DNA of 64,000 nucleotides from Dyadobacter frigoris (GCF_005280585.1 NZ_SZVO01000014.1:1-64000); one strand, 5' to 3'. Positions 8,401 through 17,384 are shown, counted from the stretch's first letter. Numbers and translations: made by a program. Notes: generated from the sequence alone by a model not told the origin.

Positions 8401-9716
8401 AAAAAATAGATTTGCTTGAAATCTGTGGTCAGGTTACGGATATGATTACCTACCAGGCGTATCAGAATGACTTGGAAGTTTTACTAAACATTGCTTCCAA
8501 CGTGCCGAGATATATTTGTGTTGACCCGGTGCGTCTGCGTCAAATTCTGATTAATTTATTAGGAAATGCAGTCAAATTTACTGAAAATGGAGAGATCGAA
8601 CTTAAAGTAGATGTGTTGAAGGAATCGGGGGATGATACTACTTTCAGGTTTTCGGTGAGAGATACCGGTATTGGAATAAATTCGAAAAATCTGCAAAAGA
8701 TTTTCGAGGCATTTTCTCAGGAAGACGCGTCTACGACAAAAAGATTTGGTGGTACCGGTTTGGGATTGCCAATTTCAAATAAGCTTTTGGCGCTCATGAA
8801 CAGTGAGTTACAGCTAGAAAGTATTTCTGGCAAAGGGAGTACTTTTTATTTTGATGTAACATTTAAATCGTTCAACAATTCATTTCTGGACTGGTCCAAT
8901 ATTGAATCCGTCCAGAAAATTCTAATCGCAGAGAATAATGTAGCAAATGGCATTATTTTGAAAAACATGTTAGCAAACCGGCAGATTGAGTCAGAAATCG
9001 TTCGCACAGGCCAGGCAGTTATTGAAAAACTTAAAGCGGGGAATCTGTATGATGTGATTTTGATGGAGTATCATTTACCGGATCTTGACGGAATAACAGT
9101 GGCCCGGAAAATAAGAGAAATGTACATGCATTCAGAATCCGAGCAGATAATCATCCTTCTCAACCGCTCTTCGGATGATAAAGATATTAGTATTTTGTCC
9201 GAGGAATTACATATTGTTCAGTTGACCAAACCAGTTAAAATTCAGAAACTCTTTAACATATTATTAAAACTTGATAGACGTGACGAAGAGCCATCTGAAA
9301 ATGTTGATAATAGTAAAGAATTGAAAGACAGTCATATAAAAACCGAAAAAATAACGATCCTCATAGCGGAGGATAATAAAATAAACATGATTCTGGTCAA
9401 AACTTTTTTAAACAAAATCCTGACCAATGCAAAGCTCATAGAAGCCGCTAACGGAAAAGAAGCCGTAAAACTTTTCATATCGGAAAAACCGGATCTTATT
9501 TTAATGGATGTGCAGATGCCTGAAATGAATGGGTATGAAGCGGCATCGGAAATAAGAAAACTGGAAACAGGTAAAAGAATTCCAATTCTTGCATTAACTG
9601 CCGGAACTTTAAAAGGTGAAAAAGAGCGATGTGTAGAAGCAGGAATGGATGATTATCTTACCAAGCCCATCCTAAAAGATACGTTGCAAAATGTTTTAGA
9701 TCAGTGGCTTAGTTAA
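5415..9716 (+). CDS. Multi-PAS hybrid sensor histidine kinase with two receiver domains
   Basis: The 1433-residue protein has no membrane helix, so it is cytoplasmic. It carries about seven PAS modules in a row (roughly residues 30-910), several ending in the DIT(x)RK type of PAC motif. A HisKA domain follows with the phospho-acceptor His934 (in FLTNMSHEIRTPLNG), then an ATPase with N box LINLLGNAVKF and G boxes DTGIGI and GGTGLGL. Two receivers end the protein. The first (about 1162-1280) has Glu1218 where the phospho-Asp should be and a weak acidic pocket (AENN). The second (about 1312-1433) is complete, with Asp1365 in LMDVQMPEMNG. The start shown is a GTG; an ATG at 5475 is an alternative. 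No dedicated response regulator lies beside it. Confidence 0.93.
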   Translation: MSKEKEPRKWTKSNSKVNSTMDFLKKELYNLISSQENVFDFIQDFGLDGFWYCDVEKPTNQWVNPKLWNGLGYSLQDISQFKIGIQAIVFKEDIEELLNGALSHFQSSDSIFNLTVRFIEKGQHTAWMFCHVKCIRDERGKPFRFLCGVVKNQINEENNNEESRFYKSVLNSQSIYITRINWEGTYTYVNDFFCQAFGYDKEEITGKNSLLTIVKEDHPKCFEIGRKCFERPGVPFKIVLHKQDKAQNIKASEWEFTGIRNEDGNFSEILCIGYDVTGKVKIERDYSALVSNMTDVLFIINPEGVFAYVTPSWTKIYGYEVSETIGRVFSEFVHPDDVERCFEALSATYESGVSLPSVEHRIKHKDGSWYWSSTRASIDPVNGEMVLTSHDITKRKFDEEKLKELALVAANTTDMIVTTDADGVITWVNDAFQKRSEYSMDEIIGRRPSELVQGPDTSMETRKRLRQGLANKVSMSEIILNYSKSGEQYWIDLNINPIIDEHGKCTHFIAVMRDISVFKQAHEELRRTKELLEQTSEVARIGGWEFYFQEKILTWSDLIKEVHGVSPDFVPDVENVMQFYTTSDKQKLEIAFTNCINSGIPINEEIQLTTLAGKELWVRVVGKADYQDGICTRIFGTFQDIDELKKAEELSHKNSEMLRKLSEQVPGTLYQFQIFDDGRIKFPYVSKDLIHVLSFHADGKFIDPQSLTTNVHHEDKEKFIKSIKLSKETLQNWDLDYRILSPVLGERWLRGESIPERLEDSVLWHGYLQDITDRKQEEQEISQSEIKYRTLYNSTSDAVMLLNGDGFFDCNTSTLKMYEIDSFKEFYALSPMDLSYPYQSDGRDSAKTILEYSVLALQNGSCRFEWEQKRMKSGEIFSVEILLNSIDLNGAQILQSVVRDITERKFAEQEIRHARQQAEAASKSKSEFLTNMSHEIRTPLNGVIGFTDLLMKTDLDSTQHQYLSMVFQSANSLLDIINDILDFSKIEAGKLELAIEKIDLLEICGQVTDMITYQAYQNDLEVLLNIASNVPRYICVDPVRLRQILINLLGNAVKFTENGEIELKVDVLKESGDDTTFRFSVRDTGIGINSKNLQKIFEAFSQEDASTTKRFGGTGLGLPISNKLLALMNSELQLESISGKGSTFYFDVTFKSFNNSFLDWSNIESVQKILIAENNVANGIILKNMLANRQIESEIVRTGQAVIEKLKAGNLYDVILMEYHLPDLDGITVARKIREMYMHSESEQIIILLNRSSDDKDISILSEELHIVQLTKPVKIQKLFNILLKLDRRDEEPSENVDNSKELKDSHIKTEKITILIAEDNKINMILVKTFLNKILTNAKLIEAANGKEAVKLFISEKPDLILMDVQMPEMNGYEAASEIRKLETGKRIPILALTAGTLKGEKERCVEAGMDDYLTKPILKDTLQNVLDQWLS

Positions 9717-9736
9717 AAATGAGCGGATATTCGTAA

Positions 9737-10621
9737 TTATACGAATGTCCGTGTACCTGCATAGTTTTCACGGAATTCCTTTGGGGTGCAGCCATTTTTA
9801 TTTTTAAAGATCCGGTTGAAATAAGACAGATTATTAAACCCGCATTTGTAAGCGATCTCGGAAATTGTATTGGTAGTATCGATCAAGGAGCGGGAAGTAT
9901 GTCCCAGCCTTATTTCATTAAGACTTTCAATAAATGTTTTTCCGGTTCTTTTTTTGATAAATCTGCTGAAAGAAACTTCTGTCATTCCGGCCAGTTTTGC
10001 CACACCTTCCAGGGTGATTTCCTTATCGTAATTGTCCCGCATATAGGCAAATACCTTTTCAATTCTCCGGCTGTTGAAATTAATATTTTCATCCGTAAAA
10101 GTGCTGTTGGAAAGTACCCGCATGTTTCTTGAAACTGATAAATCGTGCAAAATTGACATTAATTCCAGCATAGAATCGAAGCCGCTTTTTTTGGTAAGAG
10201 CCATCAATCGTGGCATAATTCTGTCAATTGTATCTTTCGAAAAAGAAATTCCTCTGACCGATTTGTCCAAAAGTGATCTTATAAAAAAAAGCTGGTTTCT
10301 TCTGAGTAATTTGTCATCAAACAAATCCCGGTGAAATTGTAAGGTAATTTCTTCCACCTCGGGCATTCCTTCTTCCCATTTATATTGATTCGTAAACCAG
10401 CCATGCGGAAGGTTATTTCCTACCAATACCAATTCGGCATCATCAATGATTTCTGTATGATCTCCGACAATACGTTTTACACCTTTTCCCCCAAGGATCA
10501 GGTTTAACTCAAATTCGTCATGATTGTGAAGAGGAAAGTCAAAAGACTTCTTTTTTCTTGTAAAAATTGTAAAGCAATCGTACTGTGTTAATGGAGTGAT
10601 TTCACGGTAAACTTCAATCAT
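9737..10621 (-). CDS. AraC-family regulator with cupin domain, likely regulator of the mannan locus
   Basis: The 294-residue protein has an N-terminal cupin-like sensor (about residues 20-120, with PLHNHDEFELNLILGGKG) and a C-terminal AraC DNA-binding domain (about 190-290). The latter has two helix-turn-helix units, including EITLEGVAKLAGMTEVSFSR and ISEIAYKCGFNNLSYFNRIF. It is divergent from the GH130/GH26 genes, with 277 bp between, so control of those genes by a sugar is a reasonable inference. Its 3' end meets the hybrid kinase, with 20 bp between stop codons; an imperfect hairpin at 9724-9752 lies there. Confidence 0.9.
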   Translation of the reverse strand: MIEVYREITPLTQYDCFTIFTRKKKSFDFPLHNHDEFELNLILGGKGVKRIVGDHTEIIDDAELVLVGNNLPHGWFTNQYKWEEGMPEVEEITLQFHRDLFDDKLLRRNQLFFIRSLLDKSVRGISFSKDTIDRIMPRLMALTKKSGFDSMLELMSILHDLSVSRNMRVLSNSTFTDENINFNSRRIEKVFAYMRDNYDKEITLEGVAKLAGMTEVSFSRFIKKRTGKTFIESLNEIRLGHTSRSLIDTTNTISEIAYKCGFNNLSYFNRIFKNKNGCTPKEFRENYAGTRTFV

Positions 10622-10649
10622 TTCAATTTATTTTGATGTCATATTGGAT

Positions 10650-10657
10650 CAAATATA
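10650..10657 (-). promoter_or_regulatory. Candidate -7 element of the AraC gene
   Basis: On the minus strand this reads TATATTTG, a full match to TAnnTTTG, about 29 bp upstream of the start codon. No clear -33 TTTG is found at the expected distance. Confidence 0.4.
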
Positions 10658-10898
10658 AATATTAAAAGTGATTATTTGTACCATATTCAAGTGCTTTTAT
10701 TTTATTTTAATATGAATATATTTTAGCCGCTTAGTATAATTGAGGATACTTTAAAAATTGTATCTGTTTTTTATTTACAATAAATAATTAAAATTACCAT
10801 GTATAAAAGTTTTTATTTATGAAGTGATTGATAAAATAGTACTATGTTTAGGATGGGAATTGTATATAATTTTATAGACTTATTTATGAAATAAACTT

Positions 10899-12077
10899 AT
10901 GTCAGTTTTTAAAACCCGGCTAAAACAATTGGAGGAAGAGCACCGGCAACTGCTTGATCTTAAAAATCAGATAATTTGGCCCGGAAACGGAATCTACGAT
11001 CGTTTTGTACATCCGGTTTTGACAGCTGCTCACGCACCCATTTTCTGGGAGTATGATTTGAATCCGGATACCAATCCGTTTTTGATGAAACGTTTTGAAA
11101 TCAATGCGACTTTTAACGCCGGCGCAATAAAACATGATGGCAAATATCTGGTTGTGGCACGTGTTGAAGGCTCGGACAGGAAGTCATTTTTTGCCATAGC
11201 AGAAAGCCCGAATGGTGTGGATAACTTTAAATTCTGGGATCATCCTGTCGTACTGCCTGAAAATGATGAGCCAGACGTTAACGTTTACGATATGCGTTTA
11301 ACCAAACATGACGATGGATTTATTTACGGACTTTTTTGTACCGAACGCAAAGATCCGAACGCAAAACAGGGAGACGAATCATCGGCCATTGCCCGGTGCG
11401 GAATTGCAAGAACAATAGATTTGAAAACCTGGATACGTCTGGCAGATCTGGTAACACCATCGCCACAGCAACGAAATGTGGTTTTACATCCGGAATTTGT
11501 AAACGGGAAATATGCTTTTTATACCCGTCCCCAGGATGGATTTATTGAACCAGGTTCGGGCGGCGGAATTGGTTTTGGCTATTCCGAAACGATTGATAAT
11601 GCTGTTGTTGAAAAAGAATATATTGTTGACCAGAAACATTATCACACAGTTTACGAAGTAAAAAACGGCCAGGGACCGGCACCGATCAAAACGGAAAAAG
11701 GTTGGCTTCATTTGGCTCACGGTGTAAGAAATACCGCTTCTGGCTTACGTTATGTACTTTATATGTTCATGACAGATCTGCATGATCTGACCAAAGTGAG
11801 CTGCAAACCCGGCGGTTATTTCATCGCTCCCGAGGGCGAAGAAAGGATCGGTGACGTTTCCAATATAACTTTTTCAAACGGCTGGATCCTGGACGATGAT
11901 GGAACAGTTTTCATTTATTATGCTTCTTCCGATACCCGTTTACATGTAGCAACTTCTTCCCTTGAACAACTGCTTGATTACGTAACGAATACACCGGCAG
12001 ACGGACTCCGTTCGGCAGCTTCGGTCGAAACATTAATTACTATTATTGATAAAAATCTTACTCTTATCCGTAAATGA
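10899..12077 (+). CDS. GH130 mannosylglucose phosphorylase (4-O-beta-D-mannosyl-D-glucose phosphorylase)
   Basis: This 392-residue cytoplasmic enzyme belongs to glycoside hydrolase family 130. These enzymes split beta-1,4-mannosides with phosphate to give mannose 1-phosphate. The likely catalytic acid is Asp131 in VNVYDMRLT, the same position as in characterised mannosylglucose phosphorylases. The five-bladed propeller fold and the length fit subfamily 1. It is followed 46 bp later by a secreted GH26 mannanase, the usual partner in Bacteroidota mannan use. In that pathway mannobiose is epimerised to mannosylglucose before phosphorolysis; the epimerase and transporter are not in this window. 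There is no signal peptide. A mannobiose phosphorylase activity cannot be excluded. Confidence 0.9.
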   Translation: MSVFKTRLKQLEEEHRQLLDLKNQIIWPGNGIYDRFVHPVLTAAHAPIFWEYDLNPDTNPFLMKRFEINATFNAGAIKHDGKYLVVARVEGSDRKSFFAIAESPNGVDNFKFWDHPVVLPENDEPDVNVYDMRLTKHDDGFIYGLFCTERKDPNAKQGDESSAIARCGIARTIDLKTWIRLADLVTPSPQQRNVVLHPEFVNGKYAFYTRPQDGFIEPGSGGGIGFGYSETIDNAVVEKEYIVDQKHYHTVYEVKNGQGPAPIKTEKGWLHLAHGVRNTASGLRYVLYMFMTDLHDLTKVSCKPGGYFIAPEGEERIGDVSNITFSNGWILDDDGTVFIYYASSDTRLHVATSSLEQLLDYVTNTPADGLRSAASVETLITIIDKNLTLIRK

Positions 12078-12123
12078 CAGAATTCTGCTAAGCTCTTAAT
12101 TACCCATTTTATTTTTTAATTTT

Positions 12124-13233
12124 ATGCTAAAACCCCTACTTATTGCCGGATTTACTTTATTGGTAAGTCACTCAGGATTTGCACAAATTGATACCAAAGC
12201 CACCAAGGAAACCAAAGCATTATATCGCAATCTTGGTGAATTATCGAAAAAATATATTTTGTTCGGCCACCAGGCTGCGACGGAATATGGCCACGGCTGG
12301 TCGGGAGATGAAAATCGCTCAGATGTGAAATCTGTCACCGGCTCGCATCCGGCCATTATTGGCGCGGATTTCAGCGGATTGTCCGGACATCCAAAAGATC
12401 AGATTGAGAAGAATGCAGAATCGCTCAGGAAAAATGTTGTGGATACTTACAACAGGGGAGGAGTAACGACAATGGCCTGGCATTTCAACAATCCGGCTTC
12501 CGCAGGCGGTTTTTATTGGAAAGATTCGGTCTCGGCAAAAGCCATAGCGCTGATCAAACCAGGCGGATCTCATCATGAAAAGTATAAGGAAATCCTGAAA
12601 ACGATTGCAGATTTTGCACATTCGGTAAAAGGAAAAGACGGAACGCTTGCACCCATGATTTTTCGTCCATATCATGAACTGGATGGCGACTGGTTTTGGT
12701 GGGGAAAAGGACATTGTTCCCGGGAAGATTTAATCGAAGTCTGGCAATTCACTGTTTCTTATCTGCGCGACGAGTTGGGTGTGCATAATTTTATTTATGC
12801 CTTTTCACCAGATTGCAAGTTTACAACCGAGCAGGAATATCTGGAAAGGTACCCAGGCGATAAATGGGTGGATTTGGTAGGTTTTGATGATTATGCAGAT
12901 TTTGGCCGGGATGGGAAATACAATCTGAAAGCGGGTGTGCAAAAGCTGAAAATCGTTTCAGATTATGCGAAAAAGGCAAATAAACTGGCAGCCTTTACGG
13001 AATCCGGACTGGAATCAATTCCTGATAAAAACTGGTGGACAGAATCGCTTTTAAAATCCCTGAAAGCGGAAAAAGTTAACCTTGCTTATGTTTTGGTATG
13101 GCGAAATGATTCTAAAAGCCCTACCCATTTTTATGCTCCTTTTCCCGGGCAAGTGAGCGTTCCCGATTTCATGACTTTTTATAATGATCCCTATACTTTA
13201 TTTGAAAAGGATCTGAAAAGTATTTACCGTTAA
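12124..13233 (+). CDS. GH26 endo-beta-1,4-mannanase, secreted
   Basis: The 369-residue protein starts with a signal peptide (LLIAGFTLLVSHSGFA, cut near residue 20-21) and a single GH26 catalytic domain. The acid/base is Glu185 in RPYHELDGDW and the nucleophile is Glu293 in FTESG. GH26 enzymes hydrolyse beta-1,4-mannan, and many in this clade release mannobiose. It lies 46 bp after the GH130 gene on the same strand, so secreted mannanase plus intracellular phosphorylase form one catabolic unit. The cut site lacks a lipobox, so it is probably periplasmic or exported rather than a lipoprotein. No binding module is attached. Confidence 0.93.
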   Translation: MLKPLLIAGFTLLVSHSGFAQIDTKATKETKALYRNLGELSKKYILFGHQAATEYGHGWSGDENRSDVKSVTGSHPAIIGADFSGLSGHPKDQIEKNAESLRKNVVDTYNRGGVTTMAWHFNNPASAGGFYWKDSVSAKAIALIKPGGSHHEKYKEILKTIADFAHSVKGKDGTLAPMIFRPYHELDGDWFWWGKGHCSREDLIEVWQFTVSYLRDELGVHNFIYAFSPDCKFTTEQEYLERYPGDKWVDLVGFDDYADFGRDGKYNLKAGVQKLKIVSDYAKKANKLAAFTESGLESIPDKNWWTESLLKSLKAEKVNLAYVLVWRNDSKSPTHFYAPFPGQVSVPDFMTFYNDPYTLFEKDLKSIYR

Positions 13234-13285
13234 AAGAAACAGCGAATTTCTGTTTTAAAACCGGAGGATTATCAATCAATAACTT

Positions 13286-13293
13286 TATATTTG
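13286..13293 (+). promoter_or_regulatory. Candidate -7 element of the CobW-type gene
   Basis: TATATTTG matches TAnnTTTG exactly and lies 33 bp upstream of the ATG at 13327. It also rules out the in-frame TTG at 13291 as a start, since that codon lies within the promoter. Confidence 0.5.
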
Positions 13294-13326
13294 CAACGTA
13301 GATGCATATGTAAAGTTATTTCAATT

Positions 13327-14328
13327 ATGGACAATCAAACACAAATAAACGTATACCTGATCACAGGTTTTTTAGGAGCAGGTAAAACCACTTTGCTGAA
13401 TAACCTGCTGAAAAGTCTGGAAGGTAGCAGAAATGTGGTCATTGAAAATGAATTTGGAAAAGCATCAATCGACGGAACGCTGATATCAAAACAATACAGC
13501 CAGTTGTATGAGCTAAATAACGGGTGCATTTGCTGTTCGCTGGATGAAGAATTATACGATGTTCTGAACATGCTGGCTTTCAGCGATGAGCGTCCGGAAA
13601 ATCTTTTTATTGAAACTACGGGTATTGCAGATGCCGGAACAGTGGCTGAAATTTTTAAACGGGAAGATGTCATCAAGGTTTTTAAACTGAAAAAAGTAAT
13701 CTGTGTCACCGATGCCGAAACGGTTGAAGATTATCTTAATGAAACTGAAGAAACAATCCGCCAGATTGTCGTTTCTGATTTAGTTATCATCAATAAGACA
13801 AATTTTGTATCAGCGAATTACCTGGTAAAACTGGAAAATCTTATGCATTCCATTAATCCTTTTGCCGAAATTTTTCTATCTTCTGACGGACAAATTCCAT
13901 TGGAGATACTGGAAAATAAAAGAGATGACAACTTTGATATAAGTGAAAAGCCAGATGCTATTTTTACCCACGCAAGCGGTCATAAAATAAAAACGGTAAC
14001 CTTCAAAACGGAAAACGAGTTTTACAAAGATTACCTGATCCATACTTTAAATGTGTCCCTGATGTTACATTACAAACAGATTTATCGTATTAAAGGATTT
14101 ATCAAACTGGAAGGCAGCAACGAAAAAATACTAGTGCAATCCACCGGGAAAAGACTCACCCTGGAAAGTTATGGCACCTGGAATGAAAACGAAATACCGG
14201 TTTCTGAGCTTGTATTTATTGGACTGGGTTTGGAGTTATCCTCAATTCAAAGAATTTTGCGTCCGGCGATCAAAAAAATAGCTGCGGAAAAGCTAAAATC
14301 CATGAAACTGTCAATTTTAAAAGGCTAA
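13327..14328 (+). CDS. CobW/COG0523-family GTPase, putative metal chaperone
   Basis: Counted from the ATG at 13327 the protein has 333 residues. The P-loop is GFLGAGKTT near the N-terminus and the metal-binding CxCC is in ELNNGCICCSL; the Walker B region is FIETTGIAD. The C-terminal CobW domain is present. COG0523 proteins use GTP to deliver zinc, cobalt or other metals to client proteins, and some are induced by zinc starvation. No metal-responsive operator or client gene is obvious nearby, so the metal is not known. The gene stands between the mannanase and a secreted hydrolase with no clear link to either. Confidence 0.88.
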   Translation: MDNQTQINVYLITGFLGAGKTTLLNNLLKSLEGSRNVVIENEFGKASIDGTLISKQYSQLYELNNGCICCSLDEELYDVLNMLAFSDERPENLFIETTGIADAGTVAEIFKREDVIKVFKLKKVICVTDAETVEDYLNETEETIRQIVVSDLVIINKTNFVSANYLVKLENLMHSINPFAEIFLSSDGQIPLEILENKRDDNFDISEKPDAIFTHASGHKIKTVTFKTENEFYKDYLIHTLNVSLMLHYKQIYRIKGFIKLEGSNEKILVQSTGKRLTLESYGTWNENEIPVSELVFIGLGLELSSIQRILRPAIKKIAAEKLKSMKLSILKG

Positions 14329-14409
14329 TTGACTAAAAAAACACCCTTCATTTTTTCTAAACAGCGATAATCGCTAAATTGGCTTATCTCTACTCAAAGC
14401 CCGTTAATT

Positions 14410-16356
14410 TTGAAAACTTCTACCTTCTCATCAGATCAGCCCGGCTATGGCCAGGCAAAAAATTACAAGTTAATCAAGTCTGTTTTTCTGTTATGTTTTC
14501 TTCTTTCGATAAGTCCTTTTTTGTATGCACAAAAGGGAAAAGTGAACGAAGATTCAATTTATATCAGGGAACATTATTCCAAGATAGAACGGATGATCCC
14601 GATGCGTGACGGGATTAAATTATTTACCGCCATTTATATTCCCAAGGATATTTCTGCAAGTCAAAAATATCCGATTTTACTGAACCGCACACCTTATAAC
14701 AGCGCGCCATATGGGGAAACACTTTTCAAAACGTCACTCGGGCCGTCCATGAGTTTTGCCAGGGACGGATTTATTGTTGTTTATCAGGATGTTCGTGGGA
14801 AGTATATGTCAGAAGGCGGTTTTGAAGCGTATCGTCCTTTTATTGCCAATAAAAAGAGTTCGAAAGACACTGACGAAAGCTCTGATACTTTTGATACGAT
14901 TGAATGGCTTCTCAAAAATATTCCGGATAATAATGGCCGTGTAGGTTCCTGGGGCATTTCTGCACCCGGCTATTATGCAACTATGACAGCCGTTGATGCG
15001 CATTCAGCCTTAAAAGTTGCATCCCCGCAGGCACCGGTTACGGATTGGTACATGGGTGACGACCGCCATCATAACGGAGCATTTTTCCTTATGGGCACAT
15101 TTTCTTTTATTTCCTCATATGGTGCTTCACGTCCTGTTCCGACTCCAAAAGGCACACCCCCTTTTTCTGCTTATGGAACGCCTGATTCCTACGAATTTTA
15201 TAAAAAACTGGGGCCGCTTAAAAATGTGAATGAGAAGATTTTCAAAAACGAAAACCGGATATGGAACCAATTGATGGAGCATGAATCCTATGATGATTTC
15301 TGGCAGGCCAGGACTCCGGTTCCTTATTTGAAAAATATAAAGCCTGCTATGCTGGTAGTAGGCGGCTGGTTTGATCAGGAAGATTTGTATGGTCCGCTCA
15401 AAACGTATGGCGGGATTGAAAATAACAAACCGAAATCCCCCAACCTGCTTGTTATGGGGCCGTGGATTCATGGAGGCTGGTCACGCGGGACCGGGGAATC
15501 TTTGGGAAATATTCGTTTCGGCTCCAAAACAAGTTCTTTTTACCAGACGTCCATTGAGCTGCCGTTTTTTAATCATTACCTGAAAGACAAACAGGATCCG
15601 TCTTTGCCGAAGGCGTATATCTTTGAAACAGGTTCTAATGAATGGAAAAAGTATGACCAATGGCCGCCGAAAAATACGGTTGAAAAAAAATTGTTCCTTC
15701 ATGCAAACGGAAAACTTTCCTTCGAAGCGCCAACTGTAAAAACAACATCTTTTGACGAATATATCAGTGATCCTGCAAAACCGGTACCCTACACTTCGGA
15801 GATCAGGATTATTCGGGGTAGTGATTATATGTATGAAGATCAGCGGTTTGCTGCAAGCCGGCCGGATGTTCTGGTTTACGAATCCGATGTTTTGAAAGAA
15901 GATGTCACGATTTCGGGTAATGTGTTCGCCAACCTTTTTGTTTCAACAACAGGTACTGATGCAGATTTTGTTGTAAAATTAATTGATGTTTACCCCGGCG
16001 ATGCACCGAATAACAGTCCGGTTAATCCGTCTATGAAAATGGGTGGTTTTCAATTACTCATCCGCGGAGAGGTGATGCGTGCAAAATTCAGAAACAGTTT
16101 CTCCAAACCGGAAGCCATGGTTCCGAATAAAGTGGAACATGTTAAATTTGATATGCAGGATGCGGCGCACAGCTTCAAAAAAGGGCACAAAATCATGATC
16201 CAGGTACAAAGTTCATGGTTTCCGTTGGTTGACCGTAACCCTCAGAAATTTGTCAATATTTATAAAGCATCGGAAGGGGATTTTCAATCTGCAAAACATA
16301 GAATTTATACGTCCGGCGGCAATGCGTCGTATGTTGGTGTGCGCGTGGTTGACTAA
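14410..16356 (+). CDS. Secreted CocE/NonD-type hydrolase (X-Pro dipeptidyl-peptidase S15 family)
   Basis: The 648-residue protein has an N-terminal signal peptide (SVFLLCFLLSISPFLYA) and an alpha/beta-hydrolase domain. The likely triad is Ser184 in GSWGISAPGYY, an Asp in GGWFDQEDLYG and a His in GPWIHGGW. The C-terminal third is the jelly-roll domain typical of S15 peptidases, cocaine esterase and cephalosporin acylases. It acts on acyl or amide bonds of unknown substrates in the periplasm or outside. The start is uncertain: the frame opens at a TTG at 14410 and no ATG precedes the signal peptide, while TAATTTTG at 14405-14412 looks like a -7 element. A clear terminator follows the stop. Confidence 0.88.
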   Translation: MKTSTFSSDQPGYGQAKNYKLIKSVFLLCFLLSISPFLYAQKGKVNEDSIYIREHYSKIERMIPMRDGIKLFTAIYIPKDISASQKYPILLNRTPYNSAPYGETLFKTSLGPSMSFARDGFIVVYQDVRGKYMSEGGFEAYRPFIANKKSSKDTDESSDTFDTIEWLLKNIPDNNGRVGSWGISAPGYYATMTAVDAHSALKVASPQAPVTDWYMGDDRHHNGAFFLMGTFSFISSYGASRPVPTPKGTPPFSAYGTPDSYEFYKKLGPLKNVNEKIFKNENRIWNQLMEHESYDDFWQARTPVPYLKNIKPAMLVVGGWFDQEDLYGPLKTYGGIENNKPKSPNLLVMGPWIHGGWSRGTGESLGNIRFGSKTSSFYQTSIELPFFNHYLKDKQDPSLPKAYIFETGSNEWKKYDQWPPKNTVEKKLFLHANGKLSFEAPTVKTTSFDEYISDPAKPVPYTSEIRIIRGSDYMYEDQRFAASRPDVLVYESDVLKEDVTISGNVFANLFVSTTGTDADFVVKLIDVYPGDAPNNSPVNPSMKMGGFQLLIRGEVMRAKFRNSFSKPEAMVPNKVEHVKFDMQDAAHSFKKGHKIMIQVQSSWFPLVDRNPQKFVNIYKASEGDFQSAKHRIYTSGGNASYVGVRVVD

Positions 16357-16377
16357 TATTGAGTTGGAAACATAAAC

Positions 16378-16418
16378 AAAAAATCCGCAAAAAGACAATT
16401 TCTCTTTGCGGATTTTTT
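16378..16418 (+). terminator. Rho-independent terminator after the S15-type hydrolase
   Basis: AAAAAATCCGCAAA (16378-16391) pairs perfectly with TTTGCGGATTTTTT (16405-16418). It can serve both the hydrolase and the convergent small gene at 16460-16729. Confidence 0.9.
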
Positions 16419-16459
16419 GTTTTACTGTCGTATGATTTTACTTCAACTGACTTGAAATT

Positions 16460-16729
16460 TTATTCGTTTCTCAGCTTATTGAGCCTGTCAATCAGATGAA
16501 TCAGTTCGCTTTCGGCAACACTTATTTCTTTTAATTCACCGGTATCAATAACGTTTCCGGCAGGATCGTAAACATTTTTGAAATCTTCACTTACCTCTGG
16601 ATTTTCATTATTTTCTGAGGCATATTCAGTCGTCAGATCCATGTCTGTTTTATCAAACTCGATCTGTTGTCTTTTAGCCATTATTTTCTCTTGCAGCTCT
16701 TTTATTTCCCGCTCTTTTTGGTCTTGCAT
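16460..16729 (-). CDS. Small acidic coiled-coil protein of unknown function
   Basis: I do not recognise this 89-residue protein. It has a charged N-terminal helix (about residues 1-30, rich in Lys, Glu and Gln), a loose acidic middle with YDPAGNVIDTGELKE, and a second amphipathic helix at the C-terminus (about 68-88). It has no membrane segment or signal peptide. The codon use resembles its neighbours and it begins with ATG. It faces the S15-type hydrolase across a shared terminator, so it is an independent unit. The two helices suggest a small dimeric cytoplasmic protein. Confidence 0.65.
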   Translation of the reverse strand: MQDQKEREIKELQEKIMAKRQQIEFDKTDMDLTTEYASENNENPEVSEDFKNVYDPAGNVIDTGELKEISVAESELIHLIDRLNKLRNE

Positions 16730-17009
16730 AATTTTAATATTTAATCATTTTAAATATTTGTTCAAAAACCAGGCCAGCGTTTCCGGTTGTGATTTTAACG
16801 TTATAATCACCAAAAATCGTTAAATTGTAACCACTGTTATCAATTTGTTTATTTCATTTTGATAATTGACTTCTATTTTGATAAACATCTGTTTTGTTGA
16901 AATGTTTATTTTTTAATATTAACTAATTGATTTTTAGTTTACTACAAATTTAAAAATAGTTTGGAACGCTATTTCAAGTACTCAACATTATGATTTAAAT
17001 TTTTATATT

Positions 17010-17384
17010 ATGATAACGCAATTTCAGGTTATTGGCTTATTGAAAGAAGAATTACCGAAGATTACCCATGACGGAAATTTTCAGGAAATTCCAAGAGCTT
17101 TTTCATCGATTCACGCAGCGATTTATTCCTTGTCTGATTTTACCAGAATTAATCTCGAACTAAAACATTTTCAAACTGCCAGAAAATGTTTTGCGCTAGC
17201 CGAAAAAATATATCTGGAAGGTGATATTATGGTGCAGCTGCTGATTGAAAAGGTATTTATTGATTCACTGGTTCTTGCGAAAAAAGCGAAGACGAAAAAT
17301 CATCTGGCAATCCTTATTCCGCCAGCGCTTCAAAAGGTTTATCTCAAACACCTTGGTCCGCAAATACCTCCCAGCCATATTTGA
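17010..17384 (+). CDS. Hypothetical helical protein, overlapping TSUP gene at its 3' end
   Basis: This 124-residue protein is predicted to be almost all helical, with a repeated aromatic/basic pattern (YSLSDFTRINLELKHFQTARKCFALAEKIY) like a single helical-repeat hairpin. No catalytic motif, signal or membrane segment is visible. Its last 41 bp overlap the end of the convergent TSUP transporter gene. It has an ATG start and ordinary codon use, so I think it is real, but I cannot name a function. Confidence 0.65.
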   Translation: MITQFQVIGLLKEELPKITHDGNFQEIPRAFSSIHAAIYSLSDFTRINLELKHFQTARKCFALAEKIYLEGDIMVQLLIEKVFIDSLVLAKKAKTKNHLAILIPPALQKVYLKHLGPQIPPSHI

